A DNA stretch of 64,000 bases from Wyeomyia smithii (lineage: Eukaryota > Arthropoda > Insecta > Diptera > Culicidae): assembly GCF_029784165.1 (NCBI RefSeq), contig NC_073695.1:88295902-88359901 (forward strand), written 5' to 3'. A model generated the notes under the pieces. It had not been told where the DNA came from and did not search any database. It saw only the letters and a program-made list of their open reading frames with translations. Positions 1 to 11,087 of this stretch are shown piece by piece. A program made the translations under genes and the position numbers. Position 1 is the stretch's first letter. Every line of letters begins with the position of its first letter.

Positions 1-56
1 CATTGGAATGCTTGATTAAAAATATACAATTCATTCTTTGACAACAAAACGATTGG
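1..56 (+). repeat. Left terminal inverted repeat
   Basis: This 56-bp repeat is the reverse complement of 1191-1246 with one mismatch near base 17. It starts CATTGGAATG at the window edge. Confidence 0.85.
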
Positions 57-193
57 GCGAACGGTTCTCAAGAAAAGAGTTGAATGTTCTAAGTTATATA
101 AATATATATAAGAATCAAATATTTATTTTCGAGTTTTATTGTCTTAGGAACATATATTTTATGACATAGATACTTTACAGAACTATTTTCACC

Positions 194-1137
194 TTATATT
201 TTATATACATCATAAGTAAATGATTCGTCATCTTTTGAAAACAGCTTCGTTTGTATCTTATTTTCTGGAATCGGAACAAAAGAGTAATACTTTTGTGTGG
301 CAGCTATTATTATAGATTTTTTGAAAATATTGCTCCATTCTGTTACTCCTTGATCATATTCTTCATATGATACCCAACTAAATGACATTTTTGATGAATT
401 TTTATTACTTTTCTGATTAGACCAATCATACAATTCTTTTGCGCTTGTAATGGGATGTTCATGTTCTTTAGCTAAACTTGCATTTTCTGCCATTCGTTTT
501 AATTTGCCACCAATTGCATCGCATGAGACTTTACCATGAGAAGTCGCAAAAAATGCCACTCTGCATCGACGTTATATTTTGTTTCGAACTTGCAAAGACT
601 TGCAAAGTTTTTTCTATTTTTATATTGTGAGGCAGCTCCATCAGACATTAATATCGCTTTTTTCAACTCTATTGTTGTTTTCAAAAAACTCATTAATTTG
701 GCAATGAACACCTGAACCGCAACAGTATCATGATGGAGTACTTCCGATATTATGATGAAGCTGATGTTCTTAAGTGTTCCAGATTCTGAATAGTAAACAA
801 CGAAGGGATGAATGATGACTTGACTATCATTCCAATAACTACACGAATCACAAATTGATAAAGACGTATTAAAATGAGCTTGACTGTTCAATATTTTTAA
901 TTTTGCAATAACGTTTTCGTTTAATTTGCGTAAGCTTGATGAGCACCGATGATCAGGAAAGGGTTTACAGCATTTGGTCATGGTGTATCCCATTTTCACT
1001 TTAGTGCAATCGTATTTGTAAGCGAAAACAGATATTATACGTAACCCAGTAGTTATTGGTTGCGTACTTGTAAAACAGTTATAATTAGTAAACAAGTAGA
1101 CAGTGTTGCACGACAAACATATATTTTTATAAAACAT
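194..1137 (-). pseudogene. Broken DDE-type transposase-like gene inside the TIR element
   Basis: Two minus-strand open frames, 499-1137 (first half) and 194-559 (second half), overlap in different frames. Similarity to a transposase-like family of arthropods and Hydra runs continuously across the overlap: the upstream frame carries LMSDGAASQYKNRKNF and ends in EWH, and the downstream frame continues with FFATSHGK and a lysine-rich stretch. A single frameshift near 545-560 explains this. The SDGAASQYKN motif probably holds a catalytic aspartate. The protein is shorter than a complete transposase, with no N-terminal DNA-binding region visible before 1137. I recognise the protein type but cannot name its superfamily. 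It is non-functional as written. Confidence 0.6.
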
Positions 1138-1190
1138 TCGGCAAGGGGGAACGTGTAGGTCGGATAAGGTACAGCGCCTGAGTTATTTAT

Positions 1191-1246
1191 CCAATCGTTT
1201 TGTTGTCAAAGAATGAATTGTATATTTTTGATCAAGCATTCCAATG
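1191..1246 (-). repeat. Right terminal inverted repeat
   Basis: This is the partner of bases 1-56, with one mismatch over 56 bp. It ends at CATTCCAATG, and the following bases (AACGTATGG) are outside the match available in the window. Confidence 0.85.
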
Positions 1247-3369
1247 AACGTATGGTTTTTTGCTGGAGAACTACGGACAAATTAAGAAAAACGTGTATTT
1301 TCCTAAATATTAATAATTTTTCGAGCTTAAATTAAAAATAACTCGAAAACCGCTGCCTATAGAATGTTTACTACCAAGAGCTTTTTGATTCAAAATGACT
1401 CTTTGCATCTTTTAAAATCATCAGAATACAAATATTTTGAACAATGTTTAAATTAGAATATTCATAAAAAAAATTAATCTACCATAAAAAAATTATTTTC
1501 CATTTCTCCATCCTGGACTTTTTTTTAAAAAGTTGCGTATTAACATCAAGTTTCTTTAAAAAAAAAAATAAAAAAAAAATCAACTCTTTTTCTTCTAAAT
1601 TGAAATGTAATGTTTATTTTTAATTTTTTTTGGCCAAAAAAACTTTTTTTGTACAGTGTACATTTTTTTATGGTGCATTTTTAATACCCTACAACTCATT
1701 CTCAGACAGTTTTTCTATACAACCAACGGTTTCTGGGCTACAATGCTTCGAATAAAACCTATGCCAAAAGGCATACGCCCTTTTAGAATGTAACTCATGG
1801 GTGTAAAAAATCTCTCCATCTGTGAAAAATGCTCAGTTTGCTAAGCCAAATACGTGTGCAAAGTTTCATTAAAATCAAAAATGGTCGATATTCGACCATA
1901 GGTCATTTGGCGCGATCTTGCTCAGGTGAAAGAGTGAAAAGTATAATTTTGAACAACTCTCTATGCCGAAGTCCTTGTGTATTACATTACATTACTGTTC
2001 CCCAGCTTGGGAGTGGCTCACGACAGGTTTTTATGAATAAACGATAGAATCAATGATGGTAATCGGCGATTTAATCGGCGATAAACATTCGATCTTTTTC
2101 AGCGTGTGAGTCAACTTCGTCTCTCAGGTGATTGTAACAATTATCGTACGATTGCCATTCCGAGTGAACCAATTTGGAGATTCGCTGAGATAATTTATTC
2201 TTTCTCAGAGATTGAATTTCCAATAGCTCTACAAACCGGTGATTCACCCTGCGCTGATAGAATCGAAGTGTCAAACAGAAGAATCGCGGGACGATAATTA
2301 TCGCGAGAGAGAAATGATGGCGATCGCTTGGAAAATTATCCCCCTTTCTTTCTGAGTCGCAAGTGTTGACAGCAAAAATATTTATCATCGTTTAACAAAA
2401 CGTTGCTTGCTATTGTTCATGTCAACTCAATGTATCTTTTTTCGTTGGTTTTATTTGCATCGAAGGATTGTTCACTGATGTATGTTGGTCGATGTCTGTA
2501 TTTAAACAAGCAATATTGTTTAAGCAAGCGAAAACCTGTACACATTTTGGAAAAAAATGCGCGAATATAAACGTATTCGAAAAAAAATTGCAAGCTATGC
2601 CAGAAATAACAACAAATATTTGCAAATTGGAAAAAAACAAATCGCCCACGGATTCAGAACATCTGCATTTCACAGACAAATCTGTAAATCTGGTATTCCT
2701 GTTTTTACTGTCTTTTAGTTGTCCTACCGCTTGCAGTTTTTTCTCTCTCTGAGTTGTTGGTTTGCGAAATTTTACGATTATCGGAACACTCTCACTCACA
2801 AAATGATTCAAACCTAATATTTTCGTTTCACGGCTCGATCGGATCGGGAGACGATAATGAATTACCGATTAGAGCCGATGAGAAAATCAAAACAGCGTAT
2901 GAACAAGCGACAATAAACTCGCATAAAGTTAACAGGCTATGAAGCTCACAGAGAATTCCTATGGCAATTTATTTGTCACAAATGTTCTCTTCTCGAGAGA
3001 CGATACAAAACATCGTGTGTTATGTGTGATCAGAATTCAATAGGATTTGCTCATGATAATTATCTGATACGATTTTGACCATCCTTGGATAGAACACACC
3101 AATTTGGACCTACAGGCGCCGCAATTCGATCAAAAGTGTAAAAGAGCGTAATTAATTCACGAAAACAAAATGACGTAACCGCCATTTTTACTCAACGTGA
3201 CGTAAATCCAACAGAACTATGTTTGAGATACGTTTATTAAATTCAACGACTCGTAAACTAATCAAGCAAATGGAACCAAATTTGGCATGTAGAAGTTTTT
3301 GGGAGCAGGAAATATTTCTATGGTATAATGAGAATATGTGTCCAATTACAAATGGTGACTTCTCAACAC
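1247..3369. other. No recognisable gene; AT-rich repeat-like sequence
   Basis: No frame on either strand gives a protein I recognise. 1490-1640 is dominated by A and T runs. 1730-1925 reads like typical dispersed mosquito DNA-element sequence, but no termini were found. Short open frames at 2071-2388 and 2422-2811 (minus) have no motif. I see nothing further to annotate. Confidence 0.5.
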
Positions 3370-3429
3370 TGTTAGAAATTTGTAATTTTAATTGTTAGGA
3401 TTTGTTTGCTTTCGCAATTAGGACTTATC

Positions 3430-4270
3430 ATTTGGGATTCAAACCTACTTCTTAAGAAAGAGTAGTAAACCTACAACTAACTTAATTGCCAACATATTGG
3501 CTATAAAGGATTGCAACGATTTTTGTCGAAAATTGTTAATAATTTTAATTGACATAGCTTCTAGTGGTTCAACACCAGTAAGTCTATGTAATTCGAGTGA
3601 ACCAAACCAAGGAGGACGCTTCCAAATCATTTTTTTTTTATTCTGAATCCTTTGAAGTGTTTTCTTCCTTGTTGAACAGCAACTTGACCAGATCGGTACA
3701 GCATAGAGCATTGCTGGTCTAAAAATTAGTTTGTAAATCAAAAGTTTGTTCTTTAAACAAAGTTTAGAATTTCTGTTGGTGAGAGGATATAAACATCTCG
3801 TATATTTGATGCACTTGGCTTGTATACTAATAAAATAAGTTTTTTATCGTAAATTAGTCCCAAGTACTTAACCTTGTCAGACCAACTTAAAATAAGCCCA
3901 TTCATCTGACAACGTGAGTATTGTTTGGCTTGAGGAAAGAAGCCCTAGTCTTATGGGGGAAAATTATCATTTGAGTTTTAGAAGCATTGGAAGAGATTTT
4001 CCACTTTTGCAAGTAGAAAGAAAAAATATCTAAACTTTTCTGCAATCGTCTGCATATGACACGAAGACTTTTTCCTTCTACGGAAATGCTTGTGTCATCG
4101 CAGAACAATGACTTTGTGCATCCTGGAGGCAAATCAGGAAGATCTGAAGTGAATATGTTGTACAGGACTGGACCCAAGACTGAACCTTGAGGTACACCTG
4201 CTCTGACAGGAAATCTATCAGATTTTTAATTCTGATAGACAACCTGCAGAGTTCGATCAGTAAGAGAGTT
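3430..4270 (-). pseudogene. Jockey-clade (Juan-like) LINE reverse transcriptase, 3' fragment
   Basis: On the minus strand, 3902-4177 encodes the RT core after the PQGS motif (GPVLYNIFTSDLPDLPPGC, then LFCDDTSIS, the F/Y-x-DD catalytic box in CDD form). 3445-3741 encodes the post-RT 'thumb' region (RPAMLYAVPIWSSCC). Reading upstream on the minus strand to about 4270 adds TDRTLQVVYQN and VRAGVPQGS, but with a stop between them. The same protein family is encoded at 52,550-53,290 in the longer plus-strand copy. The fragment is 5'-truncated, frameshifted between its two pieces and dead. The 3' end is about 3370-3430; I found no clear target-site duplication. Confidence 0.8.
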
Positions 4271-4576
4271 TAAATAAGTATCGGTGTTGGAGCTGTTCGC
4301 TTTGCCTTTCTTCTTACGATATGTTTCTTGTTGTGAGTGTACTCCACAACATGTGGCTCTCTCAGTATATGAAGTTATTCGTAAAATGTACTTGAGTTTG
4401 AGCTAGAGCTTAAGTTTGACGACCGCATATGGCTACTTTGGATTAGTTTGCAATCTTCAGTGTACAACAATTCGGTAGCTTTCACTTTATATAGATCGAT
4501 AGCCGTGCCGGCCACGACCTTACGATCGTTAGGGTAAGGAGGGATGTTGTAAGAAAGGAAGTGTAACAGTCGGTGT

Positions 4577-5225
4577 TGTCGGAGACCGAGTTTACTTCTG
4601 CATCTCCACGACTGTGACGGAAAGGAAAGGTATGTGTCATCGTGGTAAGTGACCTAATCCAAAAATGTTGCGCGCGAACTAAGAAAGTGAACGATGAGTA
4701 TCTTTCTTGTGAAATATAGCGAATCAAGGTGAGCGGCGCGCGTGAAGACTATTTGCCACCAGGAGCATTGAAGTGTTTAAATATTTATATTTACAATATT
4801 CCTCTAGAAATTAAAGGCACTCTGGCGAACGCGGTACTTTAAAAAGTATAGTCATTAGATTAATAGCGATATTTACCGACCAAACGAACCTACTCAAATT
4901 TTCGATGCGCGTATATAAAAGCAACGCGTGAGCAATCTCCGGCTAAACCATCAAACTGAACCGAGTTCAGCTCTGCATCTCCACGACTACGATGGAATGG
5001 GAGGTTTGTGTTATTGACATGAAAGGTGACAAGTCAAACGACGCAATCCTAGGCGAGCGAAGCGCGCGGAAAAAAACATCCACCACCTGGATACTTTAAT
5101 TATTTGTCTAACACCAATTCCAAATATTTTCCAGAAGTCAAACGCATTCCAGTGAATGCAGTTCTTTTGAATACATCGCGTAGTCATTAGTTTGATCACG
5201 ATATCCATCGACTGAACGAAATTTA
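4577..5225. repeat. Diverged tandem duplication, about 0.38-kb period
   Basis: 4577-4890 and 4950-5225 are diverged direct copies. Both contain the block CTGCATCTCCACGACT followed by a purine-rich stretch and TGTGTYATYG. Both then carry matching segments ending in AGTCATTAG and a block containing CGATAT and ACCGAC/ATCGAC. Several indels separate the copies. No protein is encoded. The unit may be an old satellite-like or promoter-proximal repeat. Confidence 0.55.
4912..4955 (+). promoter_or_regulatory. TATA-box-like sequence between the two repeat units
   Basis: TATATAAAAG at 4912-4921 lies in locally GC-richer sequence just before the second copy of the 0.38-kb repeat. A TCAAACT sequence about 40 bases downstream is a weak, slightly distant initiator candidate. 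No open reading frame follows. This could be a relict promoter of the repeat or chance. Confidence 0.2.
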
Positions 5226-5839
5226 CTTTGAACTGACTAAACGGTCACAGTGAGACACGAATGAATGTTAGGGTACACCTCGCAGAGTCAATACACTTCA
5301 AAACTTTATAGATGAGCAAACCTCACCCGGGTTGAAAACGCGTGTACACCGAAGCACTACGCGCGACCGCTTTATTTCCTCCAATCGACGCAGACGCGCA
5401 GAAACACACACACACAATTTAATAACAATTTCCAATATCATGCGCCAAAATCAAATTGTATAGTGCTGTGTATTCTAGAACTGTCGAAATAAAAGAAAAG
5501 AGGCATATTCAAAAAATAAGAAATTTATATGTACGTATTACTTGTCATGAGTGAGTCAGTACGTCAGTACACCGAAGCACACGTCTGCTGCTGTTCAATC
5601 AGCATTATATTCTCTCCTTTCTCTTCCTAACGACGGGTCACGTATGGAAAGAAAAACACAACGTGCGACTCGCTTCGCTTCGACTTTAACTTAGCTAAAG
5701 TCTAATCATGCATCTGTTTTCTTTCAGAAACCAATGCACCAAACAAGCATTTCATCACAGATTGAAAAGATTAAAGTTTTTTCGCCATGTGTACTCATGA
5801 GTTGTACAGCTGAAAATAAAACGAAGATTGTGTCATATT
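5226..5839. other. Nothing recognised
   Basis: There is a short CA microsatellite near 5406-5420 and no protein-like frame of meaningful length. No termini or repeats were identified in this stretch. Confidence 0.5.
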
Positions 5840-6330
5840 TGTCTCATTCCCATCAGTGATGAGAAATTGATGGAAAACGTTGTATGCCCCATCTATAAAA
5901 ACGGCAATCGATTTTAATGCAGTAGTTACCGTTGCGTAAAATTAATCCCGAAATTTACACTATCGTCGATCTGCTTTAGAAATAGGATTCGTAGGGCAGT
6001 ATCAAGCGCTATTTACGCAAGCATACGCTACTGGATGCTCTGGACCCTTCGAAAAATCCTCCACAAATGTCGGAACTACAACGTACCCACAAATCACGTC
6101 TTCGTGGACTTCAAGGCAGCGTTATACAGTCAATCGAGACCAACAATCCCAAATAACGGAGGTTAGGAGAGTTGGAGTAGAAAGCAATGCGTCGAAAACC
6201 AAGCATATGAAAGAAAGAGGCTCAAGAGAAGCCAACATTCGCCTCCCACGGACGGAAATCATGAACGGCGTTGAAATCGAAGTGATCAATGCGTTAATAT
6301 ACTTCAAAACTGCCGCACCAAATTGACGAT
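5840..6330 (+). pseudogene. RTE-type LINE reverse transcriptase, heavily degraded remnant
   Basis: Translating piecewise in changing frames gives fragments in the order expected for an RTE/BovB-like RT: VVCPIYKNGNRF followed by SYR (the NYRGI box), then KILHKCRNYNVPTNHVFVDF and KAALYS (the FIDFKAAYDSI box). Next come a K-T-K-x-M-like segment and a block reading ANIRLPRTEIMNG then VEIEVINALIYF (the RLG...VEVVDEFVYLG region). Several frameshifts and stops are needed, and the YADD region has been deleted between about 6120 and 6170. The element is an old dead copy, probably of a mosquito RTE lineage. Confidence 0.6.
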
Positions 6331-6517
6331 AAAAATAAATTAAAAGCCCCCGGACATAACGCCATTCTGTTTCGAACGAAATTTCGTCATGTTGATGTGA
6401 GCTTTGAAATTCATATTTGAAATTTTCATAATTTCCTAAGTTCAGCCTTTTGAGTAGATGCGGCTTATGCCAAAAAAAAATATTTTTTTTTATTTTGCGT
6501 ATCACTTACTTCCAAAA

Positions 6518-6625
6518 TGATACTGCCAATAATATGAAGTGTGGATTACAGATAACACCTGGACAATATCACAATAAATCTAATGTTTCTGGTCGCAGTG
6601 CTGAGTCCACACATAAAAAATAAAC
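6518..6625 (+). repeat. LINE/SINE 3'-tail-like repeat, copy A
   Basis: About 100 bp closely matching 7235-7340. Shared blocks include TGATACTGC, AATAATATGAAGT, ACACCTGG and ATCACAATA, then GTCCACACA followed by an A-rich run. The same block order is more loosely visible at the 3' end of the LOA-like fragment at 19,215-19,280. It is most simply a severely 5'-truncated retroposed tail. Confidence 0.5.
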
Positions 6626-6639
6626 TATAACTGTAAACG

Positions 6640-6885
6640 TTATGAAACCCCCTAACATTGGTATTCATGTAACCAATGACGCGAAGCAATCGGTGCCAGA
6701 TGCACTTTTGATATGTAAAAAATCGATGGCGACTTTCGTTTTCTAGAGAACTGGGTAAAAACAAAGAAAACACATAAATAAATTCTCCACCAAGGAACCA
6801 AAAATGTCTGATGTCTGATACAAAATTTGAAATCCAATTAGCGTCTTATGGTTTCTGTAAAACTGTGTAAAACTAAGAAAAATAT
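6640..6885. repeat. Two degenerate copies of the 110-bp CCGGAAGT/AAGATGGCG repeat
   Basis: 6695-6755 and 6815-6875 align to the unit arrayed at 24,453-25,550, which has the consensus blocks GACGCCATTTTGAAATCC, AAGATGGCGACTTCCGGTTT and a following A-rich spacer. Both copies here are strongly mutated, for example ATGGCGACTTTCGTTTTC in the first and TTTGAAATCCAATTAGCGTC in the second. This shows that the repeat is dispersed, not confined to one array. Confidence 0.5.
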
Positions 6886-7234
6886 TGGGGGAGCTCCGTA
6901 GCCGCAAGGTTTGGTAAGCGGGTGATCGTTGGTTCGAATCTTAGTTAGAATCAGGCCATTTGCTTGTCAAAGGATTCTAGCATGGGTTTATTCTCAGGCT
7001 CCCCACCACGTACCCTTCCTTCAATCTGAATTATACAGTACCTCTGTTGACTCTCCTTCTGAAAAAAATAAGTCCCTATTATAATAAAACAAGTATGAGT
7101 AACGTATGGAAGTTCTCTCCAGGGAATTGTAATAAAGAGATATTGTTAGGATGGACAGAGGCTCGGTGTAGTAGAGCCGTAAGTTTGAAACAGAAAGGTA
7201 AAACTTACACACAAGCACGGATATTACTTCAATA
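6886..7234 (+). mobile_element. tRNA-derived SINE-like element
   Basis: The 5' part (GAGCTCCGTAGCCGCAAGG, then GTGATCGTTGGTTCGAATCT about 20 bases on) resembles a tRNA-derived head. GGTTCGAATC fits a Pol III B box; the A box is degenerate. A body without coding potential follows to about 7234. It then runs into the 7235-7345 tail ending in a poly(A) run. No target-site duplication was found. The element could also be a composite of two adjacent insertions. Confidence 0.45.
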
Positions 7235-7345
7235 GTGATACTGCTAATAATATGAAGTCCGGAGTACAGAAAACACCTGGGCAGTATCACAATAGATCTC
7301 ATCTCTGATCGTAGTAATGAGTCCACACAGGAAAAAAAAAAAAGA
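7235..7345 (+). repeat. LINE/SINE 3'-tail-like repeat, copy B with poly(A)
   Basis: This is a direct repeat of 6518-6625, ending GTCCACACAGG and then 12 or more A residues. It follows the SINE-like body directly, as a SINE tail copied from a partner LINE would. The LOA-like LINE end at 19,225-19,280 shares the block order CACAATA-ATCT, GGT/CGT-AGTG and ACAGGAAAAAA. Confidence 0.5.
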
Positions 7346-7589
7346 AAAATATAAAGAATACTCCGAAAATATGCCAGGAAACTGAAAATCGTTATCTGAT
7401 TTTAGCACCCAAGATTGCGACTGAAAAAAAAGCTGACGTATACATTTTAATGCTTCTTAATAAATCTTGCTTCATTTAGAATAATCCGCACATATTATCA
7501 AATGAAGAGCAGCGCTCTTAGTGGTCCAACTTTAAATGTTTTGGCAGCTATTTTTTTGTTTCATTCCGATACGCGAAATTTGATGAAAG

Positions 7590-8260
7590 TTGATACAAGA
7601 CGAAAGAAGACAAAAAAACTCGCACACTCACGTCGTCAATCCGACGTGGTCCGCTCTGAAAACCGCAGAAACACTAAAATTTACCAAATCAACTATGCAT
7701 GATATGCTCAGACGTTTCCGAGAACGAACAAGCGTGACGCGGAACGGTGGCTTCCTTGGTAGAGTAACTGTCATATTGGAATTTGGAACATAGATCGGCA
7801 GCTGAACTGAAGGGTATCTAGGGCAATCAAAATAAACCGTGGACTCTCGGATCGGAATGTCGCCAAAAAATATGGTATTATCTTGAGGATACGAAGAGGC
7901 TATCGTTCTCACGTGCCTGTACGCAACCCAACAAGATTTTGAAGCAAAACCTAGTGGCCAAAACACACGCCTAAAAGTTGTACGGAAAGATTCAGACGAA
8001 GCACAAAGGATACTTGCTTATGGACGACAAAACTTACGTCAAGATGCATTTTGGACAGCATCCCGGAGCGAAATTTTATCTCACCGCAGTACGGGGTGAT
8101 GTCCTCGCTAAGTTCATATTTATTTTCGCTGATGTATTTGCACGGAAACTAACGATCTGGCAAGGAACTCAAATCTGTGGACGGTTTTCCATCACAAACA
8201 AGACGACGGACTCAATTGTATTTAAAAAAAGAATGAAAAAACGAAGTTATCTTATTTGTG
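7590..8260 (+). pseudogene. Tc1/mariner-superfamily transposase remnant
   Basis: 7590-7770 contains helix-turn-helix-like sequence (KTAETLKFTKSTMHDMLRRF), as in the N-terminal DNA-binding part of mariner-type transposases. 7840-8000 translates in fragments to an inter-domain region. 7995-8215 carries YLLMDDKTYVKMHFGQHPG and then FVFADVFA/KLTIWQG-like residues. MDDKTYVK contains the first catalytic aspartate of the DD(37-41)D/E family. The second and third catalytic residues are not recoverable: the frame runs into A-rich sequence at about 8220. Frameshifts separate the pieces and no TIRs were found. Dead relic. Confidence 0.65.
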
Positions 8261-8340
8261 AAAAAAAAATAAGACTCATTTTTTTCTTTTTGTATTCCAA
8301 CTGCATGTTTAAATTAATCGTATACAGCACGGGAATGTGA

Positions 8341-10627
8341 ATCTTAATTATAAACGACTCCTACCTAAGCAAGTTCAGAATTTACTGACAGCACACACTT
8401 TACATCTAACCCTGAATTCTGACAGATTCTACATTGCCGAGTGGTTACTAAGCGCAAATACCGAACAACAACAGCATGGAAAATTTGATAAAGCATGATG
8501 CTTTCCCAAATTCCCTCGATCAATAAACTCCCCCGTGTGTAAATGTCAGAGTACTCAAACAGCTGCAGTTGTGTTTGCAATTCGAATAGAATTAAACATT
8601 CATGGAATTTCTTCCACCAGCGGGAAACAATTTATTCAACCAGCCTGGTTTGCTTTACCCAGCAATGCTGGGCATCACGCTGCTGTCAGTGAGAAAAACT
8701 GTGGCATATTAAACGGGTTGAGAAAGGAAACGAATTGTGTGAGTGTGGTGAAATTCCGGAAAGGAATAACGTTTGAAACGTTTGGAGTAAAAATGTGCCC
8801 GCTTTGCGTTCGTTTCAGCATTGGTTCCCATCACAGTGACCAACCAGGTCGAGCTTTTCTCTTTAGATATCACTATTCTTTTGAATTCCATCCTTTGTTA
8901 CGCAGGGAAATTTGCACTCCTTCGGTTGCTGAGTGAAATGCCTCCCACACTACCAGCTCGTGAAATTATGAGTTTAATGTTAATGAAAATTTTTCCCTTG
9001 AAGAGAACAATGTTCCTAAATAATGTGCCGCACACCAACTCTTCGCAAAAATGACGTCCGTTTCATAATGAATGCGCTCGACTCTTCACAAAATCCTGCG
9101 TTGGTACGCATCTATCAAAGGCATAACCCGATTAAACAACAACTCACCGAATAATCAACTCGAATACAGCCAAACGAGGATAACAAGTAATAATAAAAGT
9201 TGTAAATGAAATATTGCTTTCAGTACTGTTTGCAAACCGGAAGAGGATCACGTAATCAAGATAAACGAAATCCCCCAACTCAACAAAATGTCCAGAGTAA
9301 AATACATTTATCCTGCGGCGAAATTAATGTTTTTATTTTAACTGAATGAACGTGATAAATATACAAACGTTATAGTTTTACGTTCGCTTTGCTGATTTGG
9401 CTTTCACAGTGAACCGGGCACCAGGCGGCCACCGTACACCGTGTCGGAGGCCACACCGAAGAACGACAGAGTGCATACAGATTCATTATCGTCATCGTCA
9501 TCATTATTGTTCTGCACCGACCGACCGACTGACTGACTGGTGCAGCTTTGTCCGGTAGGAACTTGCAACGGTACGTTTCTATAAACTTGCTTTGCATTTG
9601 AAGTAGCGACACCGTATTTTCCACAACTCTACAAGCACGCTGGTGCTTCAAGCCTTATTTAGAATCGAGATTGACATTAGGTGGGATGGCTGAGAAGAGG
9701 AAGAAACAGTTAGGAAAGAGACTTTGACTCCAAGACGTACCGTTGTGCCGCATAGACGTGCATTGCCGCCACTTTGTGCGTCGTTTGTATGTATGCCGCA
9801 TGTGTTTTAGGTTGGTTCTAATCATATCGAATGTTTTTAGCCTACAAAATTTGTATATTACCGAAAATGATCGAACGTCAAAGTTTCCGAACAGAACGTG
9901 CATCACACTAACGTGCGAAGAGTTTCAAATAAATTCAGGAAATTTATGCACGGCGTCGCAACTGCAAGGTGTCGAATCGCCACGCAACCTTCACTACACT
10001 ACTAGTGTGCATATTCGCTCGCGGGTGTCATGTTAGTCGTGTGAATCCTAAGTCACATACTTAATCAAGACAACGCTTCGTCTGCAACAAGGATAGTGCG
10101 ATGCAGGCAATAGTTGCAATATATGCTCGAAATGTGTTGTGTGCGCTGTAAAACGTGCGAGACAGTTATTCCCTTGAAGCGATTGTCGATTAACGACTAC
10201 CGGAATGCAATTTTTGAAACTAACATTCCAGTGCAGATAATAAAGGCTGACGGGCATCACAACAATAAGTTATGTCGTGGTATTTCACATTAAATCGACC
10301 TTCTTCGAAATGCTGTAAGGATCTGAATCGCATTTATGAATACCATTTGCTCAAAACCGTGCTCTTTCATAATCAGCCTTCGCTTTGATTTTCATTGATC
10401 TCGAACATAAAGGAGAGAAAGAAGCGTGACCTTTACATGTTGTAATGCTGAGGGTTTCAAGGTTGCGTCCTTAATATAAAGGTCAATGCTTCTGATTATT
10501 TCTAAATTCTGTCAGATCACGAAAATTTTCATGCGACCCTTAGAGCAACATAACAATACCATGAATCTTAAATCAAAAAAGGGTGGAAAAGAGAAGCATT
10601 TTGCTTGGTAGATGGTAGGTTACAAAC
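8341..10627. other. Unassigned, possibly unique host intergenic or intronic DNA
   Basis: This is the least repeat-like stretch of the left half. Open frames at 8535-8936 (plus) and 9370-9906 (minus) lack start context, domains and recognisable homology. 9485-9545 has short microsatellites (TCGTCATCG and GACCGACTGACT types). I see no promoter, splice-site-bounded coding signature or RNA gene that I could defend. Confidence 0.4.
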
Positions 10628-10640
10628 AACTAATTTTGTT

Positions 10641-10675
10641 CATTCTGTGCCGAACACGCATCAGTACTGGACGTG
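10641..10675 (+). promoter_or_regulatory. Internal LINE promoter: initiator plus DPE at +28
   Basis: The element begins CATTCTGTG directly after the left TSD. Taking the A (10,642) as +1, GGACG occupies +28 to +32 (10,669-10,673) and fits the arthropod DPE consensus RGWYV, with GTG following. There is no TATA box upstream because upstream is target DNA. This arrangement is well established for Drosophila I, jockey, Doc and F elements, which carry their promoter inside the transcript. Confidence 0.75.
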
Positions 10676-11087
10676 TTTGGTGATCGGTCCGATAGAGTAT
10701 AAAACAAAAGACGTGTGAACAAGTGTTGGCATTGTTTGCCTGGTCGAGTGAAATAAATCCGGGTTCAAGGTCGTTCCTTTGTGCAACTGTTTCGCATCGT
10801 GACTGCCAGCTGGTGCGTAAGCCGATTTGGCTGCTGGCTGGATTGTGCTACAGCAGTGGACGAGACACAAACGAGGAAAAAGAAGAAGCCATCAGTGTCA
10901 GCAAGTCGTATCGCTGTGTGGAGTGATCTCACACCTGGCTCGCTGCTGGTGGCTGTTTGGTGCTGCTGTATTGGTGCTGCTGGCTGTAACGGCTGCTACT
11001 TCGAACGATCGGACAACCAACCTTACTGGAAGGGAGAAATAAAAAGGTACGTGTTCTTGTCAGCGCTAGTGCGCTAAACATAGCGCG

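Larger units (their letters stand above)
1..1246. mobile_element. DNA transposon with 56-bp terminal inverted repeats
   Basis: The first 56 bases and bases 1191-1246 are reverse complements with a single mismatch, both ending in CATTGGAATG. Together they bound a 1.25-kb unit whose interior encodes a broken transposase-like protein on the minus strand. This is the architecture of a cut-and-paste DNA transposon. The left end coincides with the window edge, so the target-site duplication cannot be checked and the TIR may extend further left. I cannot assign the superfamily with certainty. Confidence 0.85.

Noticed and set aside
6886..6970. Functional tRNA gene
   Set aside because: Only a B box and a degenerate A box; no cloverleaf with paired acceptor arm could be formed by eye.
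6518..7345. The two 105-bp direct repeats considered as LTRs of one element
   Set aside because: They end in A-rich runs, lack TG...CA termini and a TSD, and resemble a LINE 3' end; retroposed tails explain them better.
9370..10036. Overlapping frames on both strands near 9.4-10.0 kb as a host gene
   Set aside because: No recognisable domain, no consistent start or splice structure; left as unassigned.
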